From Thiotrichaceae bacterium (GTDB taxonomy: Bacteria; Pseudomonadota; Gammaproteobacteria; Thiotrichales; Thiotrichaceae), in NCBI GenBank assembly GCA_026992705.1, contig JALWYT010000263.1, positions 1 to 13,662 of the forward strand: DNA of 13,662 nt. The letters run 5' to 3'. Position 1 is the stretch's first letter, and each line of letters opens with the position of its first letter. A program made the position numbers and the translations under genes. Positions 8,408 through 13,662 of the stretch are shown here, in pieces. Below the pieces are notes generated by a model. The model was not told where the DNA came from. It saw only the letters and a list, made by a program, of their open reading frames with translations, and searched no databases.

Positions 8408-9314
8408 TATTATTTTTCTCTTTAACGTCAGTATCTGATGCTGAAGCTGAAGGTTGAACTGATTCAGGGGAATCATCAATAATTTTAGAGTCCTTCCATA
8501 CCAATAATACTTCACGACTGGTGTTATAATTAACAAACGTTTCTGCCTTAACGGTCAAAAATGGGTCATCAGGTTCAAACTTTACCTCTGTGACTTTAGC
8601 AACAGGATAATTAGCTGGGAATAGCTGCCCAAACCCTGAGCTTACATATACGTCTCCAACTCGAACATCAGCATTTGCAATCACATCTTTTAATTTTAGT
8701 AAATTTAACTCACCCGTCCCCGTTGCTAATGCAGTATGTCCATTTCTTTTATTATAAACAGGTATAGTATGATGAGGATCTGTAAGCTGTATTACTGTCG
8801 AAGTAAAAGGGGAAACTTTAATTACTTGCCCATAGATATTGCCAAAACTTAGTACCGCCTGCCCAACAACAATTCCATTATCTCTACCCATATTAATAAT
8901 TGCTTCTTGCTTAAAATTACCATGGGAAATACTTAAAATATCAGCTAAGGAAAATTTATTATAATTTTTAGGCTTTGCAGATAACTGCTTACGTAAATTT
9001 TCATTTTCTGCTTTTAAACTCTGGAATAACTGCTGTTGTGCAGATGAAAATTCTAATTTTTTTCTAAAAAACTGATTTTCTTTAGCTAATGAATTATGTG
9101 TTGAAAAAAATTCAGACAGACTGTAAACAATTGTTTGAGGTAAATGCACAGCTTGTTGAAATGGATATACAATAATAGCCAGTGCAGTTTTAACAGGAGC
9201 TAATGAATTATTTTTATAATCAACCGCCATGATTGACAGTGATAATAAAACAAACAGCATAAACCGCAAAAGCAATCTAGGGTTAGATGTGCCAGATGTA
9301 TCTGTAATACTCAA
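8394..9314 (-). CDS. mreC: Rod shape-determining protein MreC
   Basis: Bitopic periplasmic scaffold of the elongasome, linking cytoplasmic MreB to PBP2 and RodA. It has 306 residues: short cytoplasmic tail, one transmembrane helix (about 14-34, LLLRFMLFVLLSLSIMAVDY), a coiled coil rich in Glu, Lys and Leu (about 70-115), and two beta domains (about 120-270). The beta domains carry LSFGNIYGQVIKVSPFTSTV, VRVGDVYVSSGFGQLFPANY and YPVAKVTEV. A low-complexity Ser/Asp/Asn tail follows. The chosen start is TTG (9312-9314). The next in-frame ATG is inside the membrane helix, and an in-frame stop lies eight codons upstream, so TTG is the best available, without a good Shine-Dalgarno. The gene follows mreB after an unusually long 230-base gap. 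Confidence 0.93.
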   Translation of the reverse strand: MSITDTSGTSNPRLLLRFMLFVLLSLSIMAVDYKNNSLAPVKTALAIIVYPFQQAVHLPQTIVYSLSEFFSTHNSLAKENQFFRKKLEFSSAQQQLFQSLKAENENLRKQLSAKPKNYNKFSLADILSISHGNFKQEAIINMGRDNGIVVGQAVLSFGNIYGQVIKVSPFTSTVIQLTDPHHTIPVYNKRNGHTALATGTGELNLLKLKDVIANADVRVGDVYVSSGFGQLFPANYPVAKVTEVKFEPDDPFLTVKAETFVNYNTSREVLLVWKDSKIIDDSPESVQPSASASDTDVKEKNNNGSS

Positions 9315-9344
9315 GATGATAAGCCAATTATTACGTTATTTAAT

Positions 9345-9375
9345 ATTATAAAATCTTTGATCAAGTCATGAGCAA
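9345..9375 (-). promoter_or_regulatory. Candidate internal promoter for mreC-mreD
   Basis: On the minus strand a perfect TATAAT (9350 to 9345) sits 30 bases upstream of the mreC TTG, with TTGCTC at 9375-9370 as a possible but weak -35 (spacing 19). If used, mreCD could be transcribed separately from mreB. Confidence 0.35.
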
Positions 9376-9402
9376 TCTATTATCTATCAATATATAACAC
9401 GA

Positions 9403-9504
9403 TCATAAGCTTCTTGATGATAATAAAGCTAAGTAGAATTTTTTCTTGATATTCCAAGCAGCTAAATTAAACAAAGCCATCACTAATGCTGGCTTATGAT
9501 TCAT
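9403..9504 (-). other. 33-codon open stretch between mreB and mreC, possible transposase C-terminal remnant
   Basis: Minus-strand frame from ATG 9504 to TGA 9403-9405 within the mreB-mreC gap; the frame stays open upstream to a stop after eight more codons. Residues in order include VETFYSKMNHKPALVMA and LFNLAAWNIKKKFYLALL. By eye this resembles the C-terminal helix region of DDE transposases (Val-Glu-x-Phe/Tyr followed by an Ala/Leu/Asn-rich helix), but no catalytic residue is present, no inverted repeat end was identified, and a stem-loop lies inside it. It could be chance. Not a confident gene. Confidence 0.2.
9464..9495 (-). terminator. Weak rho-independent terminator or attenuator after mreB
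   Basis: AAGCCA and TGGCTT (9474-9479 and 9490-9495) form a 6-bp stem with a 10-base loop. On the minus strand it is followed by TGTTTAATTT, a loose U-rich tail. It lies about 50 bases past the mreB stop and could partially uncouple mreB from mreC. The stem is short and the U-tract interrupted. Confidence 0.35.
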
Positions 9505-9544
9505 TTTGCTGTAGAAAGTCTCAACACTCTATTTACTTTAGAGC

Positions 9545-10594
9545 CTACTCTGAAGCTAAAAAGTCAACACCTTCCTCTTCCATCAACTCTAATATACGTC
9601 CACCACCACGAGCAACACAAGTTAATGGATCATCGGCAATAACCACTGGAATACCTGTCTCCTCCATTAACAAGCGATCTAGATCACGTAATAGAGCACC
9701 ACCACCAGTTAATACAATACCACGATCTGCAACATCTGCTCCTAATTCAGGGGGGGTTTGTTCTAAAGCTGTTTTGACAGCACTCACAATTCCAAATAAG
9801 GGTTCTTGTAATGCTTCTAATATCTCATTACTTGTTAAGGTAAATGCACGAGGTACACCTTCTGATAAATTACGCCCTTTAACTTCAATTTCTAGTAACT
9901 CTTCACCTGGATAGGCAGAACCAATTTCACATTTAATTCTTTCCGCTGTTGCCTCACCAATTAGCATGCCATAGTTACGACGAACATAGCTAATAATTGC
10001 TTCATCAAGGCGATCACCACCAATACGCACAGATGCAGAGTAAACGATTCCACGCAATGACATAATAGCAACTTCTGATGTACCACCACCTATATCAAGT
10101 ACCATTGAACCAATCGCCTCATCAATTGGGATACCTGCTCCAATAGCAGCAGCCATTGGTTCTTCAATCAAATAGGCTTTACGTGCACCAGCCCCAAGGG
10201 CAGAATCCTTAATCGCCCGGCGTTCAACTTGTGTTGCACCGCAAGGGACACAAATAAGAACTCGAGGACTAGGACGAAGAATGCGTCCAGAGTCAACCTT
10301 ACGAATGAAGTACTGCAACATCTTTTCAGTATAAGTAAAATCTGCAATCACGCCATCTTTCATTGGACGAATGGCATTAATATTTTCTGGTGTTCTACCC
10401 AGCATTTTTTTTGCATCAATACCAACCGCTTCTATAGACTTTGGACCACCTGGACCTCTATCTTGTCGAATAGCAACGACTGATGGCTCGTCAAGAACAA
10501 TCCCTTTGCTACGCATAAAAATTAAGGTATTTGCTGTGCCTAGGTCAATTGAAATGTCATTCGAAAATAGACCTGATAGTCCTTTAAAAAACAT
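9545..10594 (-). CDS. mreB: Rod shape-determining protein MreB
   Basis: Actin-like ATPase that forms membrane-bound filaments orienting lateral peptidoglycan synthesis. It has 349 residues (E. coli 347). Seen in order: amphipathic N-terminus MFFKGLSGLFSNDI, phosphate-1 loop IDLGTANTLIF (D17), DGVIADFTYTEKML, the phosphate-2 loop LDIGGGTSEVAI near 165-176, GGDRLDEAIISYVRRNYGM, and the adenosine-binding GIVLTGGGALLRDLD. The start ATG at 10594 fits the family N-terminus exactly; GGA lies slightly far upstream as a possible ribosome binding site. It is the first gene of the minus-strand mreB-mreC-mreD run and is divergent from ispB across a long regulatory region. Confidence 0.98.
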   Translation of the reverse strand: MFFKGLSGLFSNDISIDLGTANTLIFMRSKGIVLDEPSVVAIRQDRGPGGPKSIEAVGIDAKKMLGRTPENINAIRPMKDGVIADFTYTEKMLQYFIRKVDSGRILRPSPRVLICVPCGATQVERRAIKDSALGAGARKAYLIEEPMAAAIGAGIPIDEAIGSMVLDIGGGTSEVAIMSLRGIVYSASVRIGGDRLDEAIISYVRRNYGMLIGEATAERIKCEIGSAYPGEELLEIEVKGRNLSEGVPRAFTLTSNEILEALQEPLFGIVSAVKTALEQTPPELGADVADRGIVLTGGGALLRDLDRLLMEETGIPVVIADDPLTCVARGGGRILELMEEEGVDFLASE

Positions 10595-10650
10595 ATTTAT
10601 ATTAATTCCAATATTGTTGATGTTACAGAAGTGACTAAAAATATAATACT

Positions 10651-10679
10651 TTTATAATTTCAGAACTCATGCTTCTAAA
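10651..10679 (-). promoter_or_regulatory. Candidate mreB promoter
   Basis: On the minus strand, TTTAGA (10679 to 10674, four of six) and TATAAA (10656 to 10651, five of six) are separated by 17 bases. The expected start is near 10644, giving a leader of about 50 bases before the mreB ATG. AT richness makes chance matches likely. Confidence 0.35.
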
Positions 10680-10685
10680 GCATGA
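10667..10685. promoter_or_regulatory. Perfect 8-bp inverted repeat over the mreB -35 region
   Basis: TCATGCTT and AAGCATGA (10667-10674 and 10678-10685) are perfect inverted repeats with a 3-base spacer. The candidate -35 of mreB lies within it. It could be an operator, or a hairpin; in the plus direction it is followed by ATTTTCTT, a poor terminator tail with nothing to terminate. Confidence 0.4.
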
Positions 10686-10815
10686 ATTTTCTTAGTTTGT
10701 ATAAAACTTGAATATCTTAATCATTAATTCAGTTATTTCTTAAAATTTTCAGACCTCTTTTAAAAGAAAGCATGAAATTAACTAAAACTCGCGTAATCTA
10801 GCAATTGTCAAAGCA

Positions 10816-10846
10816 TTGAGCAAGACAGAGCGATGAACTGTATAAT
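10816..10846 (+). promoter_or_regulatory. Promoter-like sequence with no assigned gene
   Basis: TTGAGC (10816-10821) and a perfect TATAAT (10841-10846) with a 19-base spacer, on the plus strand about 264 bases upstream of ispB. It could be a distal ispB promoter or drive a short RNA ending near 10976-10980, where AGTCAC-GAA-GTGACT is followed by five T. Confidence 0.25.
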
Positions 10847-10956
10847 ATATTAGGTTAGAAGCTATAACTATGTGAATGACTCTAAACTTAATAAGGCACT
10901 TAAATAAAGCCCTTAAAAAATATCGTTACATTTTATAGCCATTTTATTGCAATCCC

Positions 10957-10985
10957 TTGACAGTCACGAAGTGACTTTTTAGCAT
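10957..10985 (+). promoter_or_regulatory. Predicted sigma-70 promoter of ispB
   Basis: A consensus TTGACA (10957-10962) and TAGCAT (10980-10985, four of six) with the optimal 17-base spacer. Transcription would start near 10992, leaving a leader of about 118 bases before the ispB ATG. A palindrome fills part of the spacer and another covers the start site. Confidence 0.5.
10962..10976. promoter_or_regulatory. Inverted repeat inside the ispB promoter spacer
   Basis: AGTCAC-GAA-GTGACT, a perfect 6-bp repeat with 3-base centre, lies between the -35 and -10 of the predicted ispB promoter. This is a classic operator position. Because five T follow (10976-10980), it could instead act as a weak terminator for a transcript coming from 10846. 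Confidence 0.4.
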
Positions 10986-10986
10986 G

Positions 10987-11013
10987 TCGCCTTCTTCATT
11001 AATATAAAGGCGA
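10987..11013. promoter_or_regulatory. Inverted repeat over the predicted ispB transcription start
   Basis: TCGCCTT (10987-10993) and AAGGCGA (11007-11013) are perfect 7-bp inverted repeats 13 bases apart, spanning the expected +1. It is GC-rich compared with its surroundings. It could be an operator or a leader hairpin. Confidence 0.4.
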
Positions 11014-11015
11014 AT

Positions 11016-11031
11016 CTATTAAAATTAATAG
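11016..11031. repeat. AT-rich inverted repeat in the ispB leader
   Basis: CTATTAA-AA-TTAATAG is a perfect 7-bp inverted repeat with a 2-base centre, directly after the previous one. In such AT-rich sequence it may be chance. Confidence 0.3.
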
Positions 11032-11109
11032 CTAGATTATGAATGATAACTCTAGTCTATTTTTAAAAATTTACCGAAAATTTTAATAGTATCCCCCTAC
11101 TGAGAGTCG

Positions 11110-12078
11110 ATGGATTATTCTGACATTAGCCAATTGGTTGCAACCGATATGCAAGCCGTTAATAAACTGATACTAGATCAACTACATTCAGACGTTGTTC
11201 TCGTTAATCAGCTTGGCAAATATATTATACAAAGTGGTGGTAAACGTATTCGTCCTATGCTTGTACTTCAAGTTGCTAAGGCGTGTGGCTATCAAGGCAA
11301 TAAACATATTGATGTTGCTGCAATCATAGAATTTATTCATACAGCGACATTATTACATGATGATGTAGTTGATAAGTCATCATTACGTCGTGGAAAAGAT
11401 ACCGCCAATCAAGTTTGGGGAAATCAAGCAGCCGTTTTAGTGGGTGACTTTCTCTATTCCCGATCATTTGAAATGATGGTCGACGTTGGAAGCATGAAAG
11501 TGATGGAAATTTTATCTAGCACAACGAATACCATTGCAGAAGGTGAGGTATTACAACTGCTAAACTGTCACGATGCAACTACTACTGAGCAGCAGTATAT
11601 GGATGTCATTCACTCAAAAACTGCTAAACTTTTTGAGGCAGCTTCCCAACTCGGTGCAGTACTTGCAAATGCAACAGAATCTATAGAAAACCATCTTGCA
11701 AAATATGGAATGCACCTTGGTACCGCATTTCAACTTATTGATGATGTCATGGATTACCAAGCATCTACTGAAGAAATGGGTAAGAATGTTGGTGATGACC
11801 TTGCAGAAGGGAAACCTACTCTCCCCTTAATTATTGCTTTGCAGCGTAGTACTGGAGATGATGCAGATATAATTCGTAATGCTATTGAAAGTGGTGGCTT
11901 AGAAAATATCAACAGCATTTTACAAACCATTCATGACACAAATGCTTTAGACTATGCAATTGATATTGCAAGAAGTGAAGCAAAGCTCGCGATCACTCAG
12001 CTTGAATATTTAGATGATAGCCCCTATAAATCGGCATTAGAAGCATTATCATGGATATGTATTGAACGCACCAGCTAA
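11110..12078 (+). CDS. ispB: Polyprenyl (octaprenyl-type) diphosphate synthase IspB
   Basis: Trans-long-chain prenyltransferase that adds isopentenyl diphosphate units to farnesyl diphosphate to build the side chain of ubiquinone or menaquinone. It has 322 residues (E. coli IspB 323). Features: GGKRIRPMLVL for diphosphate binding, the first Asp-rich motif LLHDDVVD (D84, D85, D88) followed by LRRGKDTAN, EGEVLQL, HSKTAKLFEAA, the second Asp-rich motif FQLIDDVMDY (D211, D212, D215), and GKNVGDDLAEGKPTLPL. The whole protein aligns by eye with E. coli IspB from its first residues, supporting the ATG at 11110; GAG at 11102-11104 can serve as ribosome binding site. Exact chain length cannot be read from sequence. 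A promoter and palindromes lie upstream. Confidence 0.95.
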   Translation: MDYSDISQLVATDMQAVNKLILDQLHSDVVLVNQLGKYIIQSGGKRIRPMLVLQVAKACGYQGNKHIDVAAIIEFIHTATLLHDDVVDKSSLRRGKDTANQVWGNQAAVLVGDFLYSRSFEMMVDVGSMKVMEILSSTTNTIAEGEVLQLLNCHDATTTEQQYMDVIHSKTAKLFEAASQLGAVLANATESIENHLAKYGMHLGTAFQLIDDVMDYQASTEEMGKNVGDDLAEGKPTLPLIIALQRSTGDDADIIRNAIESGGLENINSILQTIHDTNALDYAIDIARSEAKLAITQLEYLDDSPYKSALEALSWICIERTS

Positions 12079-12155
12079 TTGGAGGCATTGCTATAACAAA
12101 CAATGTAAAATTTTATGACCACTAACAATATTGTGAAAACTATTAGGAATATATC

Positions 12156-12791
12156 ATGCTAAAAATTAATGCACTTATTTACACTATTGTATCCATTACC
12201 GTTATTATTTTAATGGCAATGCGAACAACGCCACCAACTATTTCAGAAACTGAAACTAACTCAACACCTGAACAAACATCAGTAACAGAAAGTAGTATGG
12301 CTGATAGTAATAGCTCTGCCTCTGCTACAGAAACATCCCCAGCGGCGACTGTATCACAAGATATGAATAATAGTGTATCAACAGAAAATAATGAAACCAC
12401 GACGGAACAAACAAAGATAGCTGCTCCAATAACAGAACAAACAACTAACAATATGGAAAATACATCATCTACGGATGAACAGCAGACAGTAAGTGACATT
12501 GACAACGCAACAACAAGTGAGCAAACTATAAATAATACGAGTAATACAATATCAACTCATGAACAAATTACAGACGAGTCTGCAACAAGTGAAACTAAAA
12601 GTACTACAGCCACACAAGCAGTAGAAAAGGCTGCACAACAACAAATAAATGAAAGCAATTCGATTGTAAGTGACAGTACAGAAACAACAACTAATAATGC
12701 AACAACAAACTCTGATTCAGCAAGTCAGAGTAGTACCACAACCTCATCTAATATTATGGATACCCCATTAGATGCAGTAAAAAAAAAGTAA
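12156..12791 (+). CDS. Membrane-anchored Ser/Thr-rich low-complexity protein (first half of a split gene)
   Basis: 211 residues. ATG 12156 is preceded by AGGA about eight bases upstream, a good ribosome binding site. Residues 1-22 (MLKINALIYTIVSITVIILM) form a signal anchor or signal peptide without a lipobox Cys. Residues of about 24-205 are almost only Ser, Thr, Asn, Glu, Gln, Ala and Asp, with no predicted fold, as in a periplasmic linker. The frame stops at TAA 12789-12791, just after a run of nine A (12779-12787), ending DAVKKK. A second coding frame begins at once in the next phase, so this is probably the N-terminal part of a longer protein (see 12781-13467). It lies 77 bases downstream of ispB. 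The linker composition gives no homology; function is unknown. Confidence 0.75.
   Translation: MLKINALIYTIVSITVIILMAMRTTPPTISETETNSTPEQTSVTESSMADSNSSASATETSPAATVSQDMNNSVSTENNETTTEQTKIAAPITEQTTNNMENTSSTDEQQTVSDIDNATTSEQTINNTSNTISTHEQITDESATSETKSTTATQAVEKAAQQQINESNSIVSDSTETTTNNATTNSDSASQSSTTTSSNIMDTPLDAVKKK
12779..12787 (+). repeat. A9 homopolymer at the junction of the two frames
   Basis: Nine consecutive A spanning the point where the Ser/Thr-rich frame must change phase to enter the hydrolase-like frame. Reading through needs a +1 shift, equal to an eight-A run. A -1 shift would meet TAG at 12794-12796. Confidence 0.9.
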
Positions 12792-13467
12792 ACTAGCCTT
12801 TCAAGAAGGTAGTTCAGAGCAACTATCTTCTTCTAAGCAAGCGAGACTTCACTTTCCTGATGAAAAGCCCTTCCCATCATTTCCAAAAACTAATACTAAA
12901 ATTGAGCCGACCTCTAGCAATAGTTTTTCTATTAATGTTCAGTCAGCGAATAATCCTCGAGGAACTATTGTTTTACTAAATGGCTGTCAAGATAAAGCAG
13001 AACATTCATCATTTATCAACACATTATCACAAGGCTTAGTTGCAAAAGATTGGAATACTATACTGCTTCAATTAAATAATAACAAAGACTATGATAACGC
13101 CATTAAGAAGGGGCTTGAGCGTGCAAAAACACTACACGGGAACAGTGTTGTTCTCTTAGGTTATGGTTGTGATAGTTCTGTTATTTTAAAACAAGCCAGC
13201 ACTAAAAATACTGCATCATTATTTTCTGCTTATATTGTACTAAACCCTAATACTAACGATATCGAGGGCATTAAGCAGATACAATCTCCTTTACTTGATA
13301 TTCGCAGTTCTGACAAAGTTATAGACAGTCAATATAACCCACAATGGTTGAGAATATTAGCAAGATCAGGAGGCAAACAATTGGAATTACCAATAGCAGG
13401 TAATCACTTTTCCATGCAGGAGAATAACGTAATTTTTCTAATTTCAAATTGGTTAAGAAAGCTCTAA
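12781..13467 (+). CDS. DUF3530-like alpha/beta-hydrolase domain, start-less downstream half of split gene
   Basis: An open frame of 228 codons bounded upstream by TAA at 12778-12780 and ending TAA 13465-13467. It has no ATG or GTG that could start it, so on its own it is untranslatable, yet it is clearly protein-like. After a polar stretch come RGTIVLLNGCQDKAEH, KDWNTILLQL, a helix with GLERAKTLHG, SVVLLGYGCDSSVILKQAS, AYIVLNPN, IQSPLLDIRSSD, LELPIAGNHFSM and ISNWLRKL. The order of strands and motifs recalls DUF3530 proteins, an alpha/beta-hydrolase group of mostly unknown function in gammaproteobacteria. The nucleophile elbow reads G-Y-G-C-D, without a Ser. Joined to the preceding frame with one A removed, the product would be about 437 residues: anchor, linker, DUF3530-like domain. 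It may be a pseudogene, a frameshift product or a read error. Confidence 0.7.
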   Translation, partial: KKSKLAFQEGSSEQLSSSKQARLHFPDEKPFPSFPKTNTKIEPTSSNSFSINVQSANNPRGTIVLLNGCQDKAEHSSFINTLSQGLVAKDWNTILLQLNNNKDYDNAIKKGLERAKTLHGNSVVLLGYGCDSSVILKQASTKNTASLFSAYIVLNPNTNDIEGIKQIQSPLLDIRSSDKVIDSQYNPQWLRILARSGGKQLELPIAGNHFSMQENNVIFLISNWLRKL

Positions 13468-13521
13468 TTTAGGCTAAACCATCTTGTTATAAAATAAACC
13501 TATACCTAAGCTTATTAACTC

Positions 13522-13548
13522 GCCCTTGCTATACTCTATATCAAGGGC
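13522..13548 (+). terminator. Hairpin terminator after the split gene, possibly bidirectional
   Basis: GCCCTTG (13522-13528) and CAAGGGC (13542-13548) pair perfectly. After one mismatch, inner TATA/TATA extends the stem around a CTC loop. On the plus strand a loose T-rich tail follows (TGTTGATTTAGTTTAGTT). It lies 54 bases after the upstream gene and 24 bases before the stop of the converging partial gene. Confidence 0.6.
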
Positions 13549-13572
13549 TGTTGATTTAGTTTAGTTACAAGC

Positions 13573-13662
13573 TTACATTAAAGAATGGCTAACTCGCCCA
13601 AATCCTGCGAGATGCTTATTCCAGAATTTATCTTCAACTTTTGTAATTTCTACTGTTTTTCC
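13573..13662 (-). CDS. C-terminal 29 codons of an unidentified minus-strand gene (partial)
   Basis: On the minus strand the frame entering at the window edge is open for 29 codons and ends TAA (13573-13575). Residues include VEITKVEDKFWNKHLAGFG and end RVSHSLM. The composition looks like real protein, and the stop lies just before the hairpin at 13522-13548, as expected for a converging gene. I do not recognise the family. A stretch this short could be open by chance, so confidence is limited. Confidence 0.45.
   Translation of the reverse strand, partial: GKTVEITKVEDKFWNKHLAGFGRVSHSLM

Larger units (their letters stand above)
10595..11109. other. 515-base AT-rich divergent regulatory region, mreB/ispB
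   Basis: No credible protein-coding frame is seen. The region holds a promoter-like pair and 8-bp inverted repeat for mreB (10651-10685), a promoter-like TTGAGC-19-TATAAT on the plus strand (10816-10846) with no gene behind it, and a strong promoter-like pair for ispB (10957-10985). It also has three perfect inverted repeats at 10962-10976, 10987-11013 and 11016-11031. Each is listed separately. The rest is AT-rich sequence without further recognisable structure. Confidence 0.7.

Noticed and set aside
8408..8536. Upstream extension of mreD
   Set aside because: It overlaps the mreC tail in another phase and would put 43 non-membrane residues before the conserved start.
9486..9914. 142-codon plus-strand frame overlapping mreB
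   Set aside because: Antisense to conserved mreB; no ribosome binding site or recognisable domain.
10907..10916. Imperfect hairpin around AAGGC and GCCCTT near 10893-10914
   Set aside because: It needs a bulge and is followed by A rather than T on the plus strand, so it does not qualify as a terminator.
12125..12134. 10-bp palindrome ACAATATTGT before the split gene
   Set aside because: Short and AT-rich, without a promoter in the right place beside it.
12179..12505. 108-codon minus-strand frame rich in Val, Ser and Cys
   Set aside because: It is the reverse complement of the Ser/Thr-rich linker, whose biased composition keeps antisense frames open.

Overview
The window reads as ordinary gammaproteobacterial chromosome, AT-rich by eye (roughly 40% G+C, not counted). 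Its core genes resemble the E. coli versions: pepP (C-terminal part), mfd, rlmH, maf/yhdE, rng, mreB, mreC, mreD and ispB. Synteny is partly kept, because mreBCD, maf and rng are neighbours as in E. coli but in a different orientation. A sulfur oxidiser of the Thiotrichales/Beggiatoa type would fit, but that is a guess from base composition and gene flavour.

Layout. 1-473: end of pepP (+). 475-1491: a WbpL/WecA-type undecaprenyl-phosphate sugar-1-phosphate transferase (-), whose stop lies one base from that of pepP. 1654-5115: mfd (-). 5374-7911: a tight plus-strand operon of rlmH, maf and rng. 7919-10594: mreD, mreC and mreB on the minus strand (transcribed mreB, then mreC, then mreD), meeting rng tail to tail. 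10595-11109: a 515-base AT-rich region between the divergent mreB and ispB, with several perfect inverted repeats placed on or beside promoter-like sequences. 11110-12078: ispB (+). 12156-13467: a membrane-anchored Ser/Thr-rich reading frame, then a second frame resembling a DUF3530 alpha/beta-hydrolase domain. The second frame has no start codon and joins the first at a run of nine A. 13522-13548: a hairpin terminator. 13573-13662: the last 29 codons of an unidentified minus-strand gene.

The most interesting item is the split 12156-13467 gene. The two halves make one sensible protein (anchor, disordered linker, DUF3530-like domain) if one A is lost from, or skipped in, the A9 tract at 12779-12787. 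This could be programmed frameshifting, transcriptional slippage, phase variation, a young pseudogene or a homopolymer read error; the sequence alone cannot decide. Next is the ispB regulatory region: a TTGACA-17-TAGCAT promoter with one palindrome in its spacer and a second over the expected start site.

The genes cover transcription-coupled repair (mfd), ribosome and RNA maturation (rlmH, rng), nucleotide house-cleaning (maf), rod-shape determination (mreBCD), quinone side-chain synthesis (ispB) and initiation of a lipid-linked glycan (the GT4-type transferase). No tRNA, rRNA, CRISPR array or intact insertion sequence was seen.
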